From contig JAIXMG010000034.1 in NCBI GenBank assembly GCA_025201345.1, positions 186,001-250,000 of the forward strand: a stretch of 64,000 nucleotides of DNA, read 5' to 3'. Under the pieces are notes generated by a model. It made no database searches and was not told the origin of the DNA. It saw nothing but the letters and a program-made list of their open reading frames with translations. This document shows positions 19,600 through 32,024 of the stretch, in pieces. Made by a program: the position numbers and the translations under genes. Source of the stretch: Thamnidium elegans. Its lineage: Eukaryota; Mucoromycota; Mucoromycetes; Mucorales; Mucoraceae. The first letter of the stretch is position 1, and every line of letters begins with the position of its first letter.

Positions 19600-22015
19600 T
19601 TAATAATCTACACGTACAATACGACCTTCTACCGTTGGACTAATACTAGCCCAACGCTTCACCCAAGAAATATCACTTTCCTTATTATATTTACTTTCAC
19701 CCCGTACATCCTCTACTTCCTCAGGATCAATACAACCGGGATGACCTTTACTAGCATCAATAAACGCCTCTTGAATACCTTGACGGCTACTATGAAAATC
19801 AGCACGTTCAGTGATATCACTTCCCAAAAACGAAGCGCCATCTTGACTATTCATAAGACAATCACAGTTTCTACCATCATCAGGATGATTATGTCGTTTA
19901 AACTGCATAGCTACATTACGCCAATGAGATGCAGCTGACTCAACCAACTTTTTAATTCTATCCTCTTGAAGCGCATTCTTTGCCTGATACTCACGAAACG
20001 CATTAATATACTTTAACCCCAAAAAGAATTTTCTATACAAGGTCGAAACCAACACACCCATTTCTTCATCCACTATAATCTTATCTTCAGGTACTTTAAA
20101 AGCGGTATAACCATCATATCCGCCAATTAAATAGTTTCTAGTGGCTACAATATATTCACGATCCAAATCAAGTTCATTCATATTTTCTGGATCATATTTT
20201 TCTTTTCGGTTCAGGGTATTAGGTAAAGCTAACGAACGACGTTTTTTAGCTTTACTGGTTTTCAGGCCTAACCGAACATCACTTGATTTTACTGTATACA
20301 CTTTTCGTACACGTTTGCCAGAAGGCGCATCAGGATTCCATTCAAGACGTATACCTGACAATTGAGGGAACCTACCCTCTTGTTTAGGATACTCAGATAC
20401 ACTGTTCTCTAAAGCATCCCACAGTTGTTGTCCCGTTACGCGTATCACTACTACAGGATCAAGAAAGGGAAAAGCTGTCATGATATCTCCTAACGTAATT
20501 TCGCCAGCCTCAATGATACTATCATTACGGACAGTACCACCTACACAAAATCCAATCTCGGCGGGGGTTTCAATACTCTTGTAGTACATCATCATTAAAT
20601 CGGCCGTGAGGTTTCCAAAGTTGGTTTCTTCGGTCCGTACAGCCATACTTCTACCATCCAAAGGAACTGTAGTATATCCTATAGCTGTTTGTGTCTTTGC
20701 AGAAACAAGTTTGGCTACGTTATTTACCAACTCTTCTGTTTCTTCGTCTGGATCAATTGATGAATCGATCACTTCACGTTCAGCTAATAATAAAAAAAGG
20801 GTTACAAAAAAAAAAAAAAAAATACTTGCAGAAAAAAAAAAAAATTGTTTTTCTTTTTACCTGACATTGATTTGATATATTTTTTACCAGATGTATCATT
20901 ATCAATTTCAAGTTTCAAATAAGAAAACTCTCTAAAATCTGTTCCGCTCTTTACAACAAGAACAGGGTACTGGTCATCGTCATCATCGCTCTCATCATCA
21001 TCATCTTGGTTTTTTTCAGGGTCATACCCAACATCATCCAAATTTTTTTCGCGGGACCACGCATCACCAATAATTTGAACGGCGTTCGAAACGAAATAAA
21101 AATGATCATGCCTAAGCGTAAAACACAAGCAAAAATTAGAGTTTGATGTGTGTATATGCTATTATAAACTCCCTCGTACCCTCCTAACACAAGGTCAACT
21201 TCTCCTCTACAAGATTTAGCCAAATTGATATCGTTTGGTACACGCATATGAGTTAAAGCAATCACCAAATCGACGTGATGAGGACCTTCTGGATCCTTTA
21301 ACCTTTTTGAAAGGTCTTTCGCTACCTGAATAAAATCATAATAAGTTAACTCGGGAGGAAAACTATAAATAAAAATAAAAAGTAAGTTGACTTGTAACAC
21401 ACATACACGAGCATAATAAATAAAAAAAAAACTTACGATGGGATAGTTTGAATCCATTCTCTATTTTATATATATATAAAAAAATGTCAGTAAAAAGTAA
21501 AAAAAACAACAAAAAACCATTTTTTTACTTTTCTACTAGCCCGATAAACCCAATACGTAACCCAGCATGTTCCACAATTAAATATCTTTGAATGATTTCA
21601 TGTGCAGTGTCTTCACCATTTAAAACATTCGATAATAACCAAGGAAAATTGGTTTGACTGATCAATTTTTCTAGCTGAGGCATACCAAAATCAAAATCAT
21701 GGTTACCAAGGCAAGCAGCAGCAATATGAAACTGATTTAATACAGCTGGCCTAAAGTACATAATATATAATGTAAGTTTTGTTTTTATACATTCTATTCG
21801 AAAACTTACATATGAGAACCACGCGTTATAGTGCCTTCAAGACTTGGGTTAAAAGCATCCCCTGAAAATAAAACAAGTGGGTCAAGTTCACTTTCTGTAC
21901 GAACTTGGTTTATTTTGGTTGCAAAGCGAGACGCGCCACCAACAGGTTCGTCTTTACTAGGTGCGACGTGATATACGTCGTTAAAGTGAATAAGCTCGAG
22001 AGTGGTACCGCTCAT
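19600..22015 (-). CDS. 5'-nucleotidase/UshA-type metallophosphoesterase
   Basis: Six exons (22015-21810, 21750-21529, 21460-21437, 21362-21180, 21111-20861, 20783-19600) give 689 residues in frame. Metal-binding motifs of the calcineurin-like domain are visible: HFNDVYH (about residue 9-15), FSGDAF, CLGNHDFDFG, ALTHMR and LGGHDH, the last formed exactly across intron 4. The C-terminal 5'-nucleotidase domain shows NFGNLTADLMM, GGTVRNDSI, GDIMTAFPF and YIVATRNYLIGGYDGY. There is no signal peptide or GPI tail, so unlike UshA/CD73 it is probably cytosolic. Insertions include an Asp-rich run (DDDDESDDDDD) near residue 260 and an Arg/Lys-rich loop. Exon 3 is just 24 nt. The likely activity is nucleotide or sugar-nucleotide hydrolysis, but this is not proven by sequence. 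Confidence 0.87.
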
Positions 22016-22660
22016 AAGTTTTTGAAAGAAAAAAATATATAAAAAAAAAAAAAAAAGAAAGAGAAAGAAATGAACTGACATTGTCGTCAGTCTCTTTTCA
22101 ACTTTCATATTTTAAACCACCGCTGCATGTGCTTTACAAAATGCTTCTTTTTTTTGCGGGGAATAAAAGATTCTGCTCTTTTACTGAATGAGGTAAAACT
22201 ACCTGTTGCAAGTACTTTATATGTATCATCGTATCTAATTATTTTAGAGATAGTCTATAAAATTAATAGAATTAAAGTAGAGCAAACCTCTCAATTTAAG
22301 GGAAAACATAAATTCAAATGTCCTACAGCGAAAAACATTTAAAAAGACAGTTTGTATCACACAAATTCTTTGTGTTTTTCTGTAATCGCAAAGTGTGCTA
22401 TTCAGTCCAGAGACTCTTTGTCAGCTTTGACGATTGGCTTGGTAGGTCTGAGTACAGTCTTGTTTAGACTTTCGTTCTCTGGGAAAATAATGCTGAGATT
22501 ATATCAAAAATACATTTATATGTATTAACTATGCATGTCTTCATTTTTTTCTATGTGTCTAGTGACTGCCTTCTTTTCGTGGGGGTTGGGGTTGAGGATG
22601 AATTTAATACAGCAGTGATGCATTATAAACTCTTTTCTTTATTCTTTTCCTTCTTTCAAA
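22016..22660. other. Divergent intergenic region
   Basis: Lies between the 5'-nucleotidase-like gene and the tetraspan gene. Poly-A/T runs near 22035-22055, no coding potential. A T/C-rich stretch (22630-22655) directly precedes the next start codon. Confidence 0.5.
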
Positions 22661-23531
22661 ATGCAAACCAAGAATAATGTTATTGTTCAAATAAGTTTAC
22701 TATTTCTAATACAATGGCTTAGTATAGCAGTAATTGTTTTAAATGCGTTAGCTCTTAATATGTCCAAGGACCAAGGATTAGTTATTGCAGAGAGTGGCCC
22801 ACAAGATTTTATTTTATTAATTATGGCATCTGCTTCATTAATTATTGTATCTCTATTATTATGTGTTTCTCTTCCCATGTTACTGTCTCATACTATTGAG
22901 CTTTCCAAAAAACTATTAGCTATTGAAATTGTATTTTCGATACTTGTAATTGCTTTATGGACAACAGCTACATCAATTATACTCACTAAATTTAACTGTA
23001 AATTATATATAAAATATATTTCTATCTTATATATTGCTAATTTGACCGTTTTTTAAAAATAGTATCATCCATTTGCCATAATAAAGCAAAAATTGAGATC
23101 AATTCAAATGTTTGTAACTTAGTAAATACAACCATTATAGTAGGTAAAGTAGATTTACATGTATATCCATGTACAACTTACATTCATTTATACTAACGTT
23201 TTTTTTTTATATATATATAGCGTTTGTTACGATTGGATTATGGTGTATCATGTTAGTAACAATTTTATATACATTTGCTGAACTAACCAAGCTTTCATTT
23301 GTAAGACCACACGATTCATCATCTCCTTATGAAAATGTCAAGATTCAAATTAGTGCTAATACGAATCCCATGACCGAATATGATACAGATACTATTGCTG
23401 AGACAACATTAAATCAAAAAGATGCACGTAATCATCAATTATCTGAACCTGATACTATTTTGACATTAAAGAATTGGCATTTTGATTTTGAACCAATGGA
23501 TATAGATTTAACTAGAATTGGTCCATCATAG
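22661..23531 (+). CDS. Four-transmembrane protein, unknown
   Basis: Three exons (22661-22997, 23063-23143, 23221-23531; the last intron has TACTAAC at 23191-23197) encode 242 residues. Four TM helices are predicted by eye at about residues 7-32, 47-75, 84-107 and 140-170. A short loop with two Cys (ICHNK and VCNL) lies between helices 3 and 4, and an acidic Ser/Thr-rich cytosolic tail of about 70 residues carries DTDTIAET and DIDLTR. The layout resembles MARVEL-, SUR7- or tetraspan-type plasma membrane proteins, but no signature is clear enough to name it. The intron/exon structure is well supported. Confidence 0.7.
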
Positions 23532-24111
23532 GTAACTTGTTATTATATATTCACTCCTAAACATCACCCTCTCTTCCCCTTCTCCCTCCCCTTTACCCTC
23601 TATCTTTATTATTTCGATTATAACCTCACTACTATTTTTAATCTTCTTTTTAATATTATAATTATTTACATTTGTACGCATGAGAGAGCTATTTATTATT
23701 ATTGTTGTTACATGTGTTGTTTAGTGTATATCTTCTAAGCCAAAAAAAAAAAAAATGCTTAACTAACCAATATATTTATTTGAAATTTTGCTAATCAACA
23801 ACAACGAGGTTATTTACCTTTATAAAGCGAAAGATTGATCGTTTATCTGTGTACGTGTTTCAATGCCCTTTTTTTTATTGCAAGATCTACGCTTTGTATA
23901 CAAGGGAAAATATACGTAATTGTTCATGTGTTTACATCACGTTTCTTTTTTTTTTTTTTGAATAAGAGCGGATTAAGAGTGGTACTCATCGTAACAAACA
24001 AAACTAAAGGGTCACACGGCAAAAACAATATCATACAAAAAGGGAATAACACTGAGAAAATATTTCTCTCTTTCTCTCTCTCTTTCTTATTTTTTTTTAA
24101 GCGTAAAACAA
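23532..24111. other. Intergenic, no gene seen
   Basis: Pyrimidine-rich 3' stretch (23565-23600), then AT-rich DNA with a (CT)n tract at 24065-24090 just before the next start codon. Confidence 0.5.
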
Positions 24112-25200
24112 ATGACACCCATTGGAAAATGGTTTAATAGGCCTAGAAGAAACAGTTCACCTACTAGAGCAGCATTAACCGAATATATGAATATATCATC
24201 TAGTCAACAAAGAAACAATACATTTCCACCATCAAATAATAACACAACAATGCCTCAACGTGCTCCCATGTTAATTACATCTTCATTTTATAACCAAGAA
24301 TATCCATTTGAAATATACGATAGTAGTGCAGCTGAAGAAGAAGAACAAGCAGTTGCTATTAAAGAACCAGTAACGCCAGTTGAGCCTACAATAATGTATG
24401 ATAAACAAAATTTTGTTCAAGAACCATCAAATTATGTTTCAACACAACAAAATATCAATATGCCACCACATCATCATCATCACCATGACGAAATTTATTA
24501 CACACGAGAACCCTATAGATCTACCAATGAAAGAACGCCTACACCTTTCACATCATCAGAAAGGTACACTGATATAACAGGTAAAAATTTAAGTCACCTA
24601 CTTTACCCCACAAAAAAAAAAAAAAAAAAAAAAAAAAACTTACTTTTCTCTTTTTTTCCAGAGTATCCATGCAACGGCAAAACGTTTTCAGTAAAAGATT
24701 TGGCGGAATTTGAAAAACTACAAAACGACTTTAAAAAGTTAGAAAAAAAGCATAAAAAAAAAGAAAAAAAGATTCAAGAATTAAAGTACTTGTTATACTC
24801 AAAGAATATGGAGACGCAACCTGTACCTGTACCCAAACCAAATCACGGATATAGATCATTTGATTCCAATACAAGTAGACCACCCGTAACACCAAATAAT
24901 CAATACACCAGATCATTCGATATACCCCGTAATAATAAACCAACCAGTGCACCAAAACTTACTAACAGTTATCAATCTTATTACAAACCTTATTATGGGT
25001 ACGGTCAAGATTATTATTACACTAATGATACACCTTCGTCATACTATTATCCTTCCGATAGTCTCGAAACCTCAAGTCGTCACACAAGCTCAACTCAACG
25101 CAGGTATAATAGTTTTGATAATGGTCCTGAAGAAAATGATGATGCAATGCTACGGAATTATTACTTGCATTACTATCATGAAAGATGGCCCACGACATGA
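24112..25200 (+). CDS. Low-complexity coiled-coil protein, unknown
   Basis: Two exons (24112-24580, 24662-25200) give 335 residues; the 81-nt intron contains a 28-A run and ends TTCCAG. The N-terminal half is polar, with an acidic EEEEQ stretch and a run of six His (about residues 121-126). A basic coiled coil follows the intron (LAEFEKLQNDFKKLEKKHKK through IQELKYLL, about residues 170-205). The C-terminal third is rich in Tyr, Ser, Asn and Pro (YYKPYYGYGQDYYYTN). I recognise no family. Coiled coil plus disordered, Tyr-rich tail suggests a scaffold or condensate-prone protein, which is inference only. The intron is free of stops in the reading frame, so retention would yield a slightly longer protein. 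Confidence 0.7.
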   Translation: MTPIGKWFNRPRRNSSPTRAALTEYMNISSSQQRNNTFPPSNNNTTMPQRAPMLITSSFYNQEYPFEIYDSSAAEEEEQAVAIKEPVTPVEPTIMYDKQNFVQEPSNYVSTQQNINMPPHHHHHHDEIYYTREPYRSTNERTPTPFTSSERYTDITGKNLSHLLYPTKKKKKKKKNLLFSFFPEYPCNGKTFSVKDLAEFEKLQNDFKKLEKKHKKKEKKIQELKYLLYSKNMETQPVPVPKPNHGYRSFDSNTSRPPVTPNNQYTRSFDIPRNNKPTSAPKLTNSYQSYYKPYYGYGQDYYYTNDTPSSYYYPSDSLETSSRHTSSTQRRYNSFDNGPEENDDAMLRNYYLHYYHERWPTT

Positions 25201-25422
25201 CACAAAGAAATGTGAGAATAAAAAAAAATACGTTTTTTGACATATGAAAAGGAGGGACAGTGATTTTGTTTTAGGTTTTTTCTCTTAATAATCGGAGACG
25301 GGACAGTTTAAAACATATATAATAAAAAAAAACTTATAAAGAGCTATCTTTTCTTCTTCTTCTTTTACCAAACGTTTTCTTTTTTCTTTTTCTTTTTTCA
25401 CGCTAAAACATAATAATAATCA

Positions 25423-26746
25423 ATGGCTACCTTGGTAAAATCTAACGCGGTTGTTCTCGAAAAGAAGCCTATTTCTTACCAAACACTTTTACTTGGTGCA
25501 GGTAATAACATATAACATATTAAAGAAAAAATTTAAGAGGTAAAAAAAAACATTAAAAAAATGCGCGTGTGAAATTAGGTTTAAACATGTTTGAAACTTC
25601 TACGTTGGGTCAACCATTTGAGGTAATGAAAACTCAAATGGCAGCTAACCGAGGCCAACCCATGATGGATGGTTTAAAGGCAATTTATAGTCGTGGTGGC
25701 ATATTTGGTTTCTATCAGGGTTTAATTCCTTGGGCTTGGATTGAAGCTAGTACTAAAGGTGCTGTACTCCTTTTTACTGCCTCTGAATTAGAATATAGAT
25801 CTTCTGTTGCTGGTGCTTCTCCATTTTTGGTAAGTTCGGAATCTTAAAATCAAAAAGAGAGAGAGAGAAATTTATCTAACAAACCCTTTATTAATCGTGT
25901 ATCTAGGCCGGTATTATTGGTGGTAAGTTACAAACCCCCCCCCCCCAATAAGCGTAATATATAAGAGTTTATTTTAAATTATTATCTATCTATATATCTA
26001 TCTATCTATCTATCTATAAAGGTATGGGTGGCGGTATCGCTCAAGCTTATAGTACAATGGGTTTCTGTACATTTATGAAGACGGTTGAAGTCACTAGACA
26101 AAAATCAGGTACGTACCTATAATTTATTCAGTATACATGTATAAACTAATTAAACTCGAATTTTTTATATATAGCCGGTACCGAATCTACATTTAAAATC
26201 GCAGGGGATATTTATAGAAGAGAAGGTATTGCCGGTATTAATAAAGGTGTGAATGCAGTTGCACTTCGTCAATGTACCAATTGGGCTTCCCGTTTCGGTA
26301 TTGCCAGATATGCCCAAGATGCTATTGTAAAGAAAAGACACGGAGAGAATGGTGTGGCTGATGTTATGGATAAAGCATCTGCTTCAATTATTGCTGGTGC
26401 TCTCTCTTGTTGGAATCAACCTTTAGAGGTCATTCGAGTTGAAATGCAAAGTCAATTGAAGACTCCTGGTAGACCCGAAAACATGTCCTTGCTAAATACT
26501 ACAAAGTATATTTATTCTATTAATGGTTTAAGTGGTTTCTATCGTGGTTTGGCTCCTCGTATTGGATTAGGCATTTGGTAATTTTTTTACTTTTTTTTAT
26601 TTATTTTGTATTTATTTATTAATATACAAATATATGTATAGGCAAACACTTGTGATGGTGGCACTAGGTAAATAAACAACATGTATAAAATAGCGAGTTA
26701 TACTAAAAATGATTAAATAGGTGATTATTTCCGTGCTATGCTGTAA
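25423..26746 (+). CDS. YHM2: Mitochondrial citrate/oxoglutarate carrier YHM2-type
   Basis: Seven exons (25423-25501, 25579-25829, 25907-25922, 26022-26108, 26175-26577, 26642-26667, 26721-26746) make 295 residues. It is a mitochondrial carrier family protein with variant repeats: [17 protein letters not shown] in repeat 1, [10 protein letters not shown] in repeat 2 and [17 protein letters not shown] in repeat 3. Together with [20 protein letters not shown] and [11 protein letters not shown], this matches yeast Yhm2, which exchanges citrate for 2-oxoglutarate across the inner membrane to supply cytosolic NADPH and acetyl units. There are three very small exons (16, 26 and 26 nt). The intron before exon 4 holds a C tract and a (TATC)n repeat. 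No mitochondrial presequence is seen, as usual for carriers. Confidence 0.9.
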
Positions 26747-27317
26747 GCCTGGTACGACTGCAAAGTCGGAGCAAATCGGAGTAGAAGCCAAAATATTAAT
26801 CTTTTACGTTTTATGCAACTTTGTATCAGCTTCTCTAGGAGTTACTGATTTAAAATCTAACAATAATAAATTAAATATTACTTTTATAAAGGCGTCTGTC
26901 ATCAATTTAATTCGAGTTGTATGTTGATTAATAATGAGAAGTTTAGTAGGCCGTCAGCGATTCTGCAAACTGTGATAAATCGAACTCTATTATATCAAGA
27001 TCCTAATGTGATCGCTATACGGGGGGGGGGAAATCGAAAGTAGGAAAGGTCAAGTATAACTTCATCTGAGAGAATTTTCTCCCTAGTGAAGTAATGGCTT
27101 TTACTACAAGATTCAATATTATCTATCACAATATTTCCCACTTTCTTATATTCATTCACTATAACAGTCGTATTATTACCGAATGAAATTGACCACGTCC
27201 GATTTCTTCGTTGTTAACCCTGCCACAATTGTTACAGGACAGGTGGAAGTTGCTAAAAAGTGTAGAAGACCTAAGCGAATTGTTTAAATTTAAGAAATAT
27301 TTGCATACTTGGTTATG
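26747..27317. other. Intergenic, no gene seen
   Basis: Contains the YHM2 3' region and a G10 tract at about 27021-27030. Only short ORFs. Confidence 0.45.
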
Positions 27318-27970
27318 TTAGCTTGGGTGGTTCCTACACAGCTGGTAATAACGGTCGTTTAGCCCGGTATCACGCTCTGCAAATGGTTCATATGCTCTAG
27401 AGCTATAAGATCCATACACGTCGCTTACGGAAGAAGCTTCAGTCAACTTGTCTACCATATTATTAAAAAGACGAAGTCTTGTAGCAGCTGACTCTTTACC
27501 AGGCAACTTTCTTACATAGCCAATTATCTTATGGTCTTCATTTTCAAGACCTTGTAATCTGGTTTGGTATGTAGAGATTCGATTTACGATTTCTTAGGCT
27601 ACGTTTTTTTTTCAATGTTTTCTCAGTGGTTACGACTTTTTCTGAATAAATTTGCTTCATTGCTGTTTCTTTTTGCTCATACATATTACTATGTTGCAAA
27701 GGTTTATCAGAAAGATACACTTTATTCAAATACTAAATAAAGTGCTTAGGATTATTTTAGTGAATTTGTTAAACTACTGTAGTAAAACACTTATTAATTG
27801 CAATGCCTTGTTGAAAAATTATTGTCTTTGGGAGTTCTTCTGCGTAACGATGCTAATAATATGGAAAGCCATTTACTTTTATTTTTGTTTGTAACATTGG
27901 TTTCTTTTGATCTTGAAGCGAAATAAATCTCTAAAGCAGAAAGCTTTTTGAAGTTTTCTTCAAGCTTTAC
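27318..27970 (-). pseudogene. Decayed ORF, probably transposon-associated
   Basis: Three minus-strand segments read like protein but sit in different frames. About 27965-27785 reads LTKSVKLEENFKKLSALEIY. 27729-27544 includes NKVYLSDKPLQHSNMYEQKE. About 27555-27318 starts at GLENEDHKIIGYVRKLPGKE and includes TRLRLFNNMVDKL. The motif IIGYVRK-P-KE followed by TRxRLxxxMVDxL resembles a repetitive protein family I associate with Mucorales mobile elements, but I cannot verify this here. Frameshifts separate the pieces and no complete gene remains. Confidence 0.4.
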
Positions 27971-28323
27971 AGATTTGGTTAAAAGAAAAGAGGAAAATCT
28001 TGGTTTACGCTTAGTAAAAAAAAAAAAAGAGAGTGAGATAGTTATTACTTTTCACGAAAGGACGGAATGTATGGTCACTATTTAAGTCTTGTATTTGTAT
28101 AGGTTAATTAATCAGTACTTGCACAACTTGCAAGTCTACTTTTTATGCGGATAAACTAAGTTGAATGAGCGCACGAAAAGTTAAATAACGACATCACACT
28201 TTTCCTTTTTGGCTGAGCATGTAAAAAAAAAAGATACCCGTGCATCAAACTTTTATTGGACTTTTTTTTTATAACTCCTTTTTCTCTTTTTCTTATTTTG
28301 TTTCTTTTACACTTAAAAAAAAA
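27971..28323. other. Promoter region of the PHO80-like cyclin
   Basis: A/T-rich with poly-A at 28017-28028 and pyrimidine-rich DNA (28262-28310) before the start codon. Nothing else seen. Confidence 0.45.
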
Positions 28324-29090
28324 ATGACTCATCATTATGACCTTGTTCAATATCCTACCTCAGATACAATAAAGATTGTTACACATTTATTAGAGCGTAT
28401 TACTAAAACTAACGACCGAATTCAGCAAACATCGAGACATACGTCTCCATATGCTTGCTTTTACGCAAGAGTGATACCTAATATTGATATACAAGCTTAT
28501 CTTGTTCGTATATTAAAGTATTGTCCTTGTGCCAATGAATGCTTTCTTAGTCTTTTGGTTTATTTTGACCGAATGTCAAGAAACTCATCTGGACTTCGGA
28601 TTGACTCTTTTAATATTCATCGACTAGTAATTACTGGCATTATGGTAGCAAGTAAATTCTTTTCTGATGTATTTTATACCAATACTCGTTATGCCAAGGT
28701 AAAGAAACTTTTTTTTTTATATATGGTATATATAATGTAAACTAATTATTTATATATGTATATATAAAATAGGTTGGAGGCTTACCAGTATCAGAATTAA
28801 ATACATTAGAACTACAATTTTTAAAACTAAATAGCTTTAAATTAAATGTAAAAGTAGAAGAATTACAACAATATGGAGACCAATTGCTTTGGCATTGGAT
28901 TCGTAGTCATAAAAAAGCACCAGTAGTAGATGAATGTTACAAGAAACCAGACTATCAACCTATTGTTCATTATACAACTGATCACAGGTCTAATAACAAT
29001 CATATGCTCAATAACTATTGCTCTTCAAATATATTATTTAAAACCGAAAAATCAGTTTCGGAAAAGTACGACTCAATTACTAGATGTTGA
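28324..29090 (+). CDS. PHO80/PCL-like cyclin
   Basis: Two exons (28324-28698, 28773-29090) encode 230 residues. The cyclin-PHO80 fold shows as TIKIVTHLLERITKTND (N-terminal helix), then PNIDIQAYLVRILKYCPC and CFLSLLVYFDRM, followed by FNIHRLVITGIMVASKFFSD and FYTNTRYAKVGGLPVSELNT. This last stretch is the family core, and it is joined exactly at the intron. Such cyclins partner the Pho85-type CDK, controlling phosphate, glycogen or polarity responses. The C-terminal 60 residues are poorly conserved, Asn/Ser/Tyr-rich. Which Pcl subgroup it belongs to cannot be decided from sequence. Confidence 0.87.
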
Positions 29091-29530
29091 TTTCCTATTT
29101 CATCATCATCCTCTTTTTTTTTGTAAATATATAAACATTACCGCACACAACACACACACACACACACATAAACTATTTTATACATATGATTTTCCACTCC
29201 CATTATTTGTTACAATAATAAAATAATAATAAATGATATTTTAATGTTCAATTACTAAAATTAGCCTAAAAAAAAGGGGGGTCCCATCTCTTTTTTTTTA
29301 ACAAAATAAATGTTGTCGCCATTTTCCCTTTCCTAGTGTAACAACAAAAAAAAATCCAGGTACAATATTATGACAAGGAGGGGCAGTTGGAACCAATCAT
29401 CGATCTTTGTTACACTGCAATCCTCCTTTATTTAAACCCTTCTTTCATACTTTTTTCATACTTTCCCCCCCTTTTTTTTTCTCTTTCTTTTTTGTTGTTG
29501 TTGTTGTTGTTGCTATTGTTATATATCGCT
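29091..29530. other. Promoter region of neutral trehalase
   Basis: Contains an (AC)n repeat (29147-29168) and long pyrimidine tracts, including (TTG)n at 29492-29512, shortly before the start at 29531. An AGGGG element (AAGGAGGGGCAG, 29376-29387) resembles the stress-response element CCCCT/AGGGG of fungi; this is suggestive only. Confidence 0.4.
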
Positions 29531-29640
29531 ATGGATATTCATGCACCTGCAAAGGCTTATTATACAACAGGTCATAATCACCATAATGCTATACATCGAT
29601 CTCGTACTCTTTCAGTAAGTTTACTTTTTTTTTTTTCCTG

Positions 29641-29673
<33 letters not shown>

Positions 29674-32024
29674 ACATCATTTACAGGGACAAGACAATAA
29701 ATCCATCTATCATGATGCACCTACTAGGCAAAGAAGAGCATCGCACGGTAAACTATATTTACGCATATAAAAAAAGAAGAAAATAAAAACTTACTATATT
29801 TATATCGTAATAGATGAAAAATATAAACCTCGTAAATTTCTATTAAACGTCAAAGAAACGCAACAAATTCTAGTTGAACAAGAAGATACAGATGGTGACT
29901 TTCAAATTACAGTCAATGATCTCGGACCCAAATCGTTTGCTGTTGGCACAGCAGATTCAGGCGGCTACAAAAAGATTGAGATTCGCGGTACTTACATGTT
30001 GTCAAACCTATTACAAGAATTAGCTTTAGCCCAAGATTACGGTCGTCAATATATTATTTTAGATGAAGCACGTTTAACAGAAAACCCCGTAGATCGTCTA
30101 TCTCGCATGATTCGTCATCAATTCTGGGATGGTTTGACACGTACCGTAGATGCAGAAGGACTCGAAAGGATTTGCATGGATCCTAAAAATAGATCAGCTA
30201 ATCACCAACCTCGTATTTATATCCCATTTACGGACACTGTAGCATTACAGTATTATCAAAATGTTGCTAATACAAGACCTCATTTAAATTTACAAGTACA
30301 ACGTTTACCTCATCATATTACTCCAGAGTATGTACAGAGTATCAATCAAAGTCCCGGTATTCTTTCACTTGCTTTAAAACAAGTAAAAGATAGTAATAAC
30401 AACATTACTTTGCAAGGTGTTCCATTTGTTGTACCCGGTGGTCGATTTAATGAAATGTACGGTTGGGATTCTTATTTTGAAGCATTAGGATTATTGGTAG
30501 ATGATCGTATTGATTTAGCTCAAGGTATGGTAGAAAACTTTGCGTACGAGATTAAACACTATGGAAAAATCTTAAACGCCAATCGATCCTATTACTTGAC
30601 TCGATCTCAACCTCCCTTTTTAACTGATATGGCATATCAAGTTTATTTAAAATTACCAAAGACGGAAGAAACTAAATCATGGCTTCGTATCATGTTACAA
30701 GCAGCTATCAAAGAATATCACACTGTTTGGATGTCAGAACCTCGTTTAGACCCCATTACTCAATTATCAAGGTTTAGACCTACAGGTCAAGGTATTCCAC
30801 CAGAAACTGAAGCATCTCATTTTGATCATGTCATACAACCATACGCATCCCGAGCCGGTTTATCCATTTCTGAATTTACGAAACGTTACAATGACCGAAC
30901 CCTAATTGAGCCAGACCTAGACGAGTATTTTTTACATGACCGAGCAGTACGCGAATCAGGTCATGATACCACCTATCGTTACGAAGGTCGATGTGCCAAT
31001 TTAGCCACCATTGATTTAAACTCCTTACTTTACAAGTACGAAACTGATTTAGCTTATATCATAGATCATGTTTTAGATGGTCAACTCGAGGATGAAACAG
31101 GTATCAAACAAGACGCTCCTACTTGGAAGCAGCGTGCCCTATCAAGAAAAACCCGTATTGATAGATACTTGTGGAACCAAGAAAAAGGCCTGTATTTTGA
31201 TTATGATACTGTGACCGAACAACAAATTGAGTATGAAACTGTCACAACCTTTTGGGCCATGTGGGCTCAATGTGCTAGCCAAGAACAAGCCGAAAAGATG
31301 ACACAGCAGTCGCTTTGTAAATTCGAAGTCATGGGAGGTTTAGTCTCCGGTACCGAGGCATCTAGAGGTATCATTAGTTTAGATCGTCCAAATCGTCAGT
31401 GGGATTTTCCGTTTGGTTGGGCTCCTCACCAAATGCTTGCCTGGCGCGCTTTTGAAAACTATGGTATGATTGATATTCAACAAAGATTAGTTTATCGTTG
31501 GTTGTACATGTAAGAGTATACATACTTATGCTTCATTTTTTATTTTATTAATTTTTTGTTGTGGTAGCATTACAAAATCATTTGTTGATTTTAATGGTGT
31601 AGTTCCCGAAAAATATGATGTAGTTGGTTTGACACATAAAGTACAAGTAGAATATGGTAATGTCGGAGTCGATTTTAAATATGTACCTCGTGAGGGGTTT
31701 GGTTGGATGAACGCCTCTTATCAAATCGGTTTGACTTGTTTAACAAAGCATTTACGTCGAGCACTTGGTGCCTGTATGAGTCCTGATATCGTCTTTGAAA
31801 ACTCGAATATTTTAGTATCAAAACAAGCTGCGGAAGCAATTACGGAGAATGGTCAAGTTACTGCTGCTATTACTGTTATTGTACCACCTCAAGTCTTGAT
31901 TGGTGAAGAAAACAGTAATGGTTTCATCCAGACGCCTTCCTTGTCTTCTGACGAGTCTGTTACTGAAGATTTAAATTGTATTAACACACCTAGTAGTGAG
32001 CTTTCAAATAATTATTTTAAATAA
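29531..32024 (+). CDS. NTH1: Neutral trehalase (GH37)
   Basis: Four exons (29531-29614, 29687-29747, 29814-31509, 31568-32024) encode 765 residues, the normal size of fungal neutral trehalase. The N-terminal regulatory segment has basic-Ser sites of protein kinase A type (RSRTLS about residue 24-28 and RQRRAS about 42-47), and then a calcium-binding loop [12 protein letters not shown] (about 72). The catalytic domain carries trehalase signature 1 [15 protein letters not shown] (about 254) and signature 2 [10 protein letters not shown] (about 577), plus GFGWMNASY near the C-terminus. The enzyme splits cytosolic trehalose to glucose on germination or stress relief and is activated by PKA phosphorylation with 14-3-3 binding. 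Intron 1 contains a run of about 30 T. A degenerate copy of its 3' end lies downstream. Confidence 0.95.

Noticed and set aside
25985..26017. (TATC)n repeat as a possible CRISPR or functional repeat
   Set aside because: A simple microsatellite inside a YHM2 intron.
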